Assembly (NCBI GenBank): GCA_008973525.1
Contig: WACJ01000521.1
Location: forward strand, 992,001 to 1,056,000
DNA from: Stenopsyche tienmushanensis
Lineage: Eukaryota; Arthropoda; Insecta; Trichoptera; Stenopsychidae
Direction: 5' to 3'
DNA length: 64,000 bases
Part shown: one piece after another, positions 58,091 to 64,000 of the stretch
How the letters are laid out: each line of letters opens with the position of its first letter
Numbering within the stretch: position 1 is the first letter of the stretch
Program-made: the position numbers and the translations under genes
The notes under the pieces: model-generated
The model's database searches: none
Told to the model about the DNA's origin: nothing
Seen by the model: only the letters and a program-made list of their open reading frames with translations

Positions 58091-58854
58091 TGTTCAGATA
58101 AATAAGATACTCCATTTATATTTTTATGTAATATTAATAAATATTAATATTAAATATTTTATGTAGCAAAATTCCAGGTTATCCGGGTAACAATGGCGGA
58201 AAACAAGAGCACCCTCTGCGTCTTCCATAAGGTCCAAGACCCATCCGCGACGAATTTTCATTCAAAAATAGCAGCCATGCAAGTCGATTTCTGCAAGCAA
58301 TAAACTCGGAAGTTTCGAGCTAAACGCCTACATACGCCGAGTATTTACGAGCTATAATAATGCGGTTGTTTCCGCGGTCGAAATAAACTGGTCATTGACT
58401 TCTTCTTCATAGATACGCACACATCGCTATGTCCTGGTGTCGTTTTGCGGATCCTTAATCGAATTTTCATCCTCCTTGTTGCCGCCCTATAAAATTCGAA
58501 TCGTATTCCGACAGGCTCGTTAATTTCCCAACAGATAAAACATCAAATGCATCTCTTGGAACACTCGCTCTCCGGTATTTACAGATGTGTCTTTTGCAGA
58601 TAATAACACGAAATAATGTAAATGTTGAATATTTGCCAAGAAATCGCGAAATGTATTGCACTAAACGATTATTAAACGATCTCAAAACAATCGCAAGACT
58701 AATTCGCACCAATTGATTGCGAAAAATACTGCATCTCATTAAAACATGCCGCTAATTGATAGCGCGTATTTGTTATTCTGCATCTTGGATGTTTGGGCTT
58801 ATTTTAGATCGTGGACGACGCATTTATTTTCAATGGACCAATCGATATCTCTAT
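58091..58854. other. No gene recognised
   Basis: A 90-residue minus-strand open frame at 58467-58739 is unassigned. Confidence 0.4.
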
Positions 58855-59094
58855 TATTAGGGGGACCCGAAAGTATTTGAAAATTTAGTAAAAATGATCA
58901 AATTTATTAATAACAAACATTTTGGTACCTAACCTATCGCACAATACCCATCCTATTCGTTTTACGGGTGAGTTTTAAATGTTTGCACATCGGTCCATGG
59001 GGATTTCAGTCTTTGCGATAAATTATCTAATGTTTGTCGTGGATCTGAGTCGGTTAGAGATTTTAGTGCATTTTAAATTCTGGAACCTATATTA

Positions 59095-59660
59095 ATATCT
59101 GCAAACTAGGGAATCCAATCCCGAGCCAAAATTTCGATCCTGGAATTTCGGGATTGCATTACATGAGGAGAAAAATAGATAAATAAAACACTAAAAAATT
59201 CAAATATTATTTTGAAAATATGCCCGAAGTAACATTAAAGCATGGAGTGTTTCGTGTTATATTAGTAGAAGTGATTCGTAATTATATTACGGAGGAACAC
59301 AAAAATTCTGAACCCCGTATCTATTATATTTCATATCGATATTCCCATTATTAGAATCGAGGTGTAGTAAATACATCACCGGTAGGGAAAGGTTAATATA
59401 ACAATTTGAAAAACATATATGTACTGTATATATGTATACATAGATTAGAGTGTTACTAACCCTAGGCGTCGCCTAAACCCGCCCATTAGTAGTTACACCA
59501 TTGTTTCCAAGCGTCCAGATTTCAGTGGGAATGTCTCGATTTAGTAGCCTTGTGTAGATGTATGATTTCTGTTAGATAAAAATTTCAATTCCGAATTTTT
59601 CGGGATTATGTTTACTAATCCCGGGATTCATGAGCATCTAAAACTGTTACCACTTCACCA
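59095..59660 (-). repeat. Interspersed repeat G, minus copy
   Basis: Reverse complement of 7515-7935, with landmarks TACGGAGGAACACAAAAATT, TACATCACCGGTAGGGAAAG and TAGGCGTCGCCTA. Confidence 0.7.
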
Positions 59661-59769
59661 GTACCCGACTTAACGTATAAAACACGATTGTTGTTTTAAA
59701 AAAATATATAAATAAAAAACACCCGCACGCTACCATGATATGTATTTGGTACACCACATGAAATTTTAA

Positions 59770-59855
59770 AAAATTCTGAACACCGTATCTATTACATTTC
59801 ATATCGATATTCCTTTTATTAGAGTCGAGTTGTAGAAAATACATCATGGTAAAAG
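59770..59855 (-). repeat. Repeat G, short second copy
   Basis: ATTCTGAACACCGTATCTAT to GTAGAAAATACATCATGGTA repeats the segment at 59305-59390 on the same strand, then runs into mariner sequence. Confidence 0.65.
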
Positions 59856-60200
59856 AAAGGTTAGACGAGATCGTACAACTTGCCAAGACGAAAAGCACAG
59901 TAGTCGACCAAATGAGCTAATCACCTCAGAAATGATGAAGAAAATCCACAAAATGCTATTGGATGACCGTCGACTGTTAGTACATGAACTAGCAGACATG
60001 GTATGTCTTTTAAAAAATGCTGTACATTGCATATTGACTGAAAATTTGGACATGAGAAAGCTGTGCGCAAGATAGGTGCCGCGTTTGCTCACAACAAAAC
60101 CATAACAGCGTCATGATGATGTTTCCATCGAGTATTTAGCGTTGTTTTTGCATAAATTCAAGATGAAACATGGGTCCATCACTTCACATCTGAGGCAAAA
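59850..60200 (+). mobile_element. Mariner fragment
   Basis: In two frames the plus strand gives KKIHKMLLDDRRL, HELADMV, ILTENLDMRKLCAR, a stop, then VPRLLT, the N-terminal part of a mariner transposase. It is too damaged to code. An antisense open frame here is a shadow. Confidence 0.8.
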
Positions 60201-60449
60201 GAACATAGAGACCCTCCACTAAATCTAGCTAGGGACAATGCCAATCCGCTCAATAAAAGTGCACAGCAAGGTGCGTTCATTCTCAACTTCGATTGACCAC
60301 GAACCTTACGCACTGAGCACAAGAAAGAAACTAGCTAGATTTTGTTACTTAAAATAAAAAATAAAACTAGCTAAGTTCGCGACGCGTCTGTGCGTTCGCG
60401 ACCTCATTTGCCACGAGTCACTTGAGTAAATTAGCCTTTGAGGGGGCTT

Positions 60450-60735
60450 TCATAATCGTATAGATAATAGCAGGCCCTTAAAGAGAACGGAGTGGCCACA
60501 AGATCTGTGAGTGCAACTGGTCCGCTTTTCGGATCGCTGATATGACGAAAGAATACCTCGCGATCGAATGCCATACCCGAACATGTTTACTGAACAATTA
60601 CAAGTGTTGATTCATGTAAAGTAGAATGGTCAAGTAAAATAAAAACCATATACAACTTTCGACTGGGTCGGTATTCTGTGTTTTGCGCCCGTGGTGGGCG
60701 CCTGCTTTGCCACCCCCTTGTTACGGTCCTGTCCT
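60450..60735 (+). repeat. LTR-2 fragment
   Basis: CAACTGGTCCGCTTTTCGGA, GCCATACCCGAACATGTTTA, GACTGGGTCGGTATTCTGTG and CGCCCGTGGTGGGCGCCTGC follow LTR-2. The primer-site end is missing. Confidence 0.7.
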
Positions 60736-60924
60736 TCGCCATAAGCATCTTTGAGTTATTGGCTTTTGTGGCATACAAATCAAAAAAACAGATGTAGACT
60801 TTATTCGTTTTGGAAATAATATTTAACAGCAGTTACAATGATGCTTTCGCCACTGCGTCTGGACACAAACTGAGCTCAAACAAAAGGTCTCAAAATTTCC
60901 AAATACTTTCGGGTCCCCCTAATA

Positions 60925-61847
60925 TAATATCTTCGATTAAAAATCACTAAAGATTTGTTGTTGTTTTGTGGAATCAGCAGTATTGGACCACAAGCAGCTA
61001 TGAACTATGGACACGTATCTGCTTATATGAACAAATTAATAAGCGTGTGCTCCAATTTCCATGCGCATCGCTTGCATCGCATAAAAATTGATCGGCAACC
61101 TTCATCAAAAATGCAAATTCTCGAATGAGTTGCGATTTCAACGGTCCTCGACCAGCGATGTGAATATTTTGGCGCTAAATTCAAAATTTGGAATGATTCT
61201 ACAAAATCGAATATTTTCATATGAAATGTCCGACGGAATGACGCGTAAATTGTTCTATATAATCGCCGTTTACGACGATTATGCCATTGTCAGCGCTCAA
61301 ATGAAGTGATCATTCTATTCTATGACACAATGTCGAGTGCTTGGTGGATCTCATTGCTCCGAGTTTCAAGTTTTCCGGTGCCTTTGCCGTCAATGATGCT
61401 TTTTGATGTGCATTGTGTTTATCTCATGCGTTTTTCAAGTGGTCAATGAAGTATTTAAGATCGTGTTTCCATCGGGTATCCGGTATTTTCATATGAAATG
61501 TCCGTTTTTTGCGGTTAAACCCGTTCATATGAGCAATCGCGCACGTGTGCGTTCGGACTCGAGCGTTACAGAAAGAGCATTCTCGCACATTGAGTGCGTG
61601 AATCGGAGAAAGAGACGGGTGTCTTGCGTCTCATCATACATTCGCACATCGTGCTGTAAACGTCTAAATATTGCGAAAAGCGATCCATAGCGCTCCATTT
61701 TCAATGCTAATACAAAAATTATTATTTAATCAAATCATTATTTCAAACATTACATTTACAATATTTTACTCTTTTGCTGCGTTAAATTTTCTTGGATTTT
61801 TTCTTGGAAATATAGTAAATAGTAGAAAGCCACACAAATTTATTATA
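60925..61847. other. No gene recognised; two tandem palindromic motifs
   Basis: TTTCATATGAAATGTCCG occurs at 61215 and 61487 in the same orientation. Short open frames only. Confidence 0.5.
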
Positions 61848-61993
61848 TACTTAAAACTCAGCATTTTATAAAAAGTATTTCTATTTAAAACGCTATTATG
61901 GGGCCCAACAATATCAATAGTGTTAAGGCTCATCTATAAATATACAAGCTTGAATTACGCTGCGCGATCCTGAGAGAAATGTGGATGTGTGAA
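61848..61993 (+). repeat. Direct repeat, partner at 16504-16650
   Basis: See the partner entry; same strand and order. Confidence 0.75.
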
Positions 61994-62094
61994 AAAATAT
62001 TTATATTCCTTCAATAACTCCTTTTTCCAGCGATGTTTTACCACTGAGTATTTTTTTTTTTTTGAAGTTTAGAAAAAGTAAATAATCGCAACGG

Positions 62095-62830
62095 GCTAAA
62101 TCTGGCAAATAGGACCTTGATTTCATCATTCAAACGTCGCAATAAGTTCGCATAATACTCGCCTTTGATTGTTTTTCCGTTTTGAAAATAATCGTCAAGT
62201 CTTCGCCTTCTTTGGAGCCGATTGTTCCCTTTCAGTCCATTGTTTTGATCGTTCTTTTGTCTACCGCCTGAGATATTGCTGGGTCATTCTGGATTACTGG
62301 ATGCCCCAGTTTCTCACAGAGCACAGAGCGGTTTAAGACTTAGCTCTTAAAGTTTTGGCTTTCCCCGATTTCGAAGCGTCCTTGCGTCTGTCTATGAAAT
62401 TCTGTGCACTCATTCGTCATGTCAGCGGTCCGCGAAACGGACCGGTTGGACACACAGACCTTGTGGCCGTTCTGTCCGTGTTTTGTAGTATTTTCGGCGA
62501 TAAATGCGTGCCCAGAACCTTGTATGATCTATGCGATCATGAAAACCCCTCCAGAGGCTATACATTACATAGATGAATCGCGCCAAATGGGATCGCGAGC
62601 GAGACTAGACTTCGACAATAAAACTTATATATTTATCTATTTTACTAATTTATTTTTATTTAATTTTAATTCACAATCATTTTGTGGATTTTTTTCAAAA
62701 TTTTTAATGTTGATATTCATGACTGCGATGTTCGTCTTGGCAGGTCGTAAGGCCTCGTTTTAACTCTGCCACCCAATATTTTACTATTGTAAACAAAGAA
62801 GCCGACTCCCCTATACTAGAATCGATCGAA
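62095..62830 (-). mobile_element. Mariner relic, interrupted by LTR-2
   Basis: The minus-strand N-terminus is near 62770-62690 (complement of CTTGGCAGGTCGTAAGGCCT, the TTCQDE region). The catalytic half lies at 62290-62095, including the complement of GCATAATACTCGCCTTTGAT (INGEYYA region). LTR-2 at 62375-62550 lies between them. Confidence 0.75.
62375..62550 (-). repeat. LTR-2 fragment inside mariner
   Basis: GTCATGTCAGCGGTCCG, GGACCGGTTGGACACACAGA and CGATAAATGCGTGCCCAGA follow LTR-2, ending near TATGATCTATGCGATCATGA. Confidence 0.7.
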
Positions 62831-62839
62831 ACATTTCAT

Positions 62840-64000
62840 CATCAATGACGCTAGTTGCTAGTCTACGTGGTTCATTTTTTATTCTGATGTCACACAACAT
62901 GCTGACGTTGCAAGAATAATATTATATGCTAGTTTCGATAAAATTATTATGGTTTTCATTGAATATATTAAATGTTAAATGATGATCCTTTCCGATACAA
63001 ATGCCTCTTTACTGCGCTTTGTTATGATGCAATTGTGACGAAGCATTTTTAGAAGATTTCAAGTCTATAATGTGCATCATGTTCTATGATCAATAAATTA
63101 TTATGAGCAGGAAAAAATGAATTAAAAGTAAGTAAGTTATGCTGATTGAAACAAAAAAAGTAGCAGAGACCTTTGGATAATCGACGAGGCGGTCGTTGAC
63201 GACATCGGATTTGGACTTGACACAAAGCGAACAATGATGGCATATTAAAACAATGATGCATCATTACCGATAATGACATTCAATTTAAATATAACAATTT
63301 AAAAGTCAATTTGTTCATTTCATCGTCAGATGCGATAGACTCGATGGATAGGATTGCTTAATTCTCTCACGCTAAAAGAAATCTCGTTGGCTGCTGTTCC
63401 ACCAAAAAATATAGCCAGACCTCCTGTGATTAGTTGCAAAACTACTATTCAAATGTTGGTCCAACGTCCTATTCTTGAAGTATCCAAATATTTTGCCCGT
63501 TTGTTATTCTTGTGTCATCAAACGTTTTGTCTTAAATGTCTTCGCGCCTATTATTTTATTTTATTCGGCTTTGATGAAATTCATCTACCAAACAATTATG
63601 CATTATAGCTTGGAGTCAATTTTCCAAGCAAACTTAACCCTTTAGCATCGAGAGAAATTTCGCAAGCCATTGCCAAAAGAGCGGAAGGCACAACTGCCAT
63701 TATTACATTAAAATATAATCACCCAATCTCTCTGTGCTCAATGTATCCATATAAATTAATTTTATTATAGCAAAACGTTCAATAACAGCTCCCCAGTTAA
63801 ACACCAAAGCGATATGGTTGCTTTAGATCAATTAAAACAATAACTTTAGGAAACAATTTAATTATTTGTTATGTTACAAAAAATAAACGACCTTAACTCT
63901 TTGCGGTCCTATGTCGAGTCTGGCTCGACATTTTGTTTCTACATTTTTTCCCCAATCAGATTTAAAATCATGTGCTTTTATTTTGCGTATCCTGTTTAGG
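62840..64000. other. No gene recognised
   Basis: AT-rich to the end of the window; short open frames only. Confidence 0.45.

Larger units (their letters stand above)
58855..60924. mobile_element. 2.07-kb terminal-inverted-repeat element with nested repeats
   Basis: The ends are TATTAGGGGGACCCGAAAGT and its exact reverse complement at 60905-60924, with subterminal ATTTGAAAATTT/AAATTTCCAAAT pairing. It is related to the element at 34421-36375 at both ends. Inside are repeat G in two pieces, a mariner fragment and an LTR-2 fragment. No transposase clearly of its own was seen. Confidence 0.8.

Overview
The window looks like insect nuclear DNA. It is AT-rich and intron-containing, holds a multicopper-oxidase gene of the insect MCORP type and a PNLDC1 (piRNA trimmer) gene, and is crowded with fossil mariner/Tc1 transposons, R1-clade LINE pieces, LTR fragments, a tRNA-derived SINE and short palindromic MITEs. 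PNLDC1 is present in many insects but not in Drosophila, so a non-drosophilid insect is more likely. I cannot name the order.

Three genes are well supported. (1) 10122-11038, minus strand: a two-exon MADF-domain DNA-binding protein of about 282 residues. (2) 21920-31664, minus strand: at least four exons of a multicopper-oxidase-related protein. Its copper ligands are largely replaced, and an intron of about 7.8 kb is filled with mobile elements. Its large exon carries two single-base frameshifts. (3) 42924-50378, plus strand: a ten-exon PNLDC1-like DEDDh exonuclease with all five catalytic residues; its final splice junction does not keep frame. A short coding-like exon at 39745-39850 may belong to a fourth gene.

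The rest is mostly repeats. 1-10 kb: a 65-bp tandem array, a 149-bp MITE inside a larger inverted duplication, mariner remains and LTR pieces. 11-21 kb: gene-poor, with LTR, Tc1-like and LINE-type fragments and a set of palindromes at 19.2-20.3 kb. 22.6-30.4 kb (the oxidase intron): two mariner pieces, an R1-type LINE and a SINE. 32.5-38.4 kb: an LTR with a tRNA-Leu-type primer site, and a 1.95-kb terminal-inverted-repeat element that carries a solo LTR with a 4-bp target duplication. 47.3-49.1 kb: a mariner inside PNLDC1 intron 8, itself broken by other repeats. 50.4-64 kb: no recognised gene; a chain of Tc1/mariner relics, a 1.6-kb and a 2.07-kb terminal-inverted-repeat element, more LTR pieces and a recurring palindromic motif.

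The genes show no sign of working together as a cluster. PNLDC1 acts in piRNA 3-prime trimming and so in silencing elements of the kinds that fill this window; that link is family knowledge, not something the sequence shows. Exon boundaries are hand-placed from GT/AG signals and reading frame. Repeat boundaries are approximate unless inverted ends or target duplications are stated.
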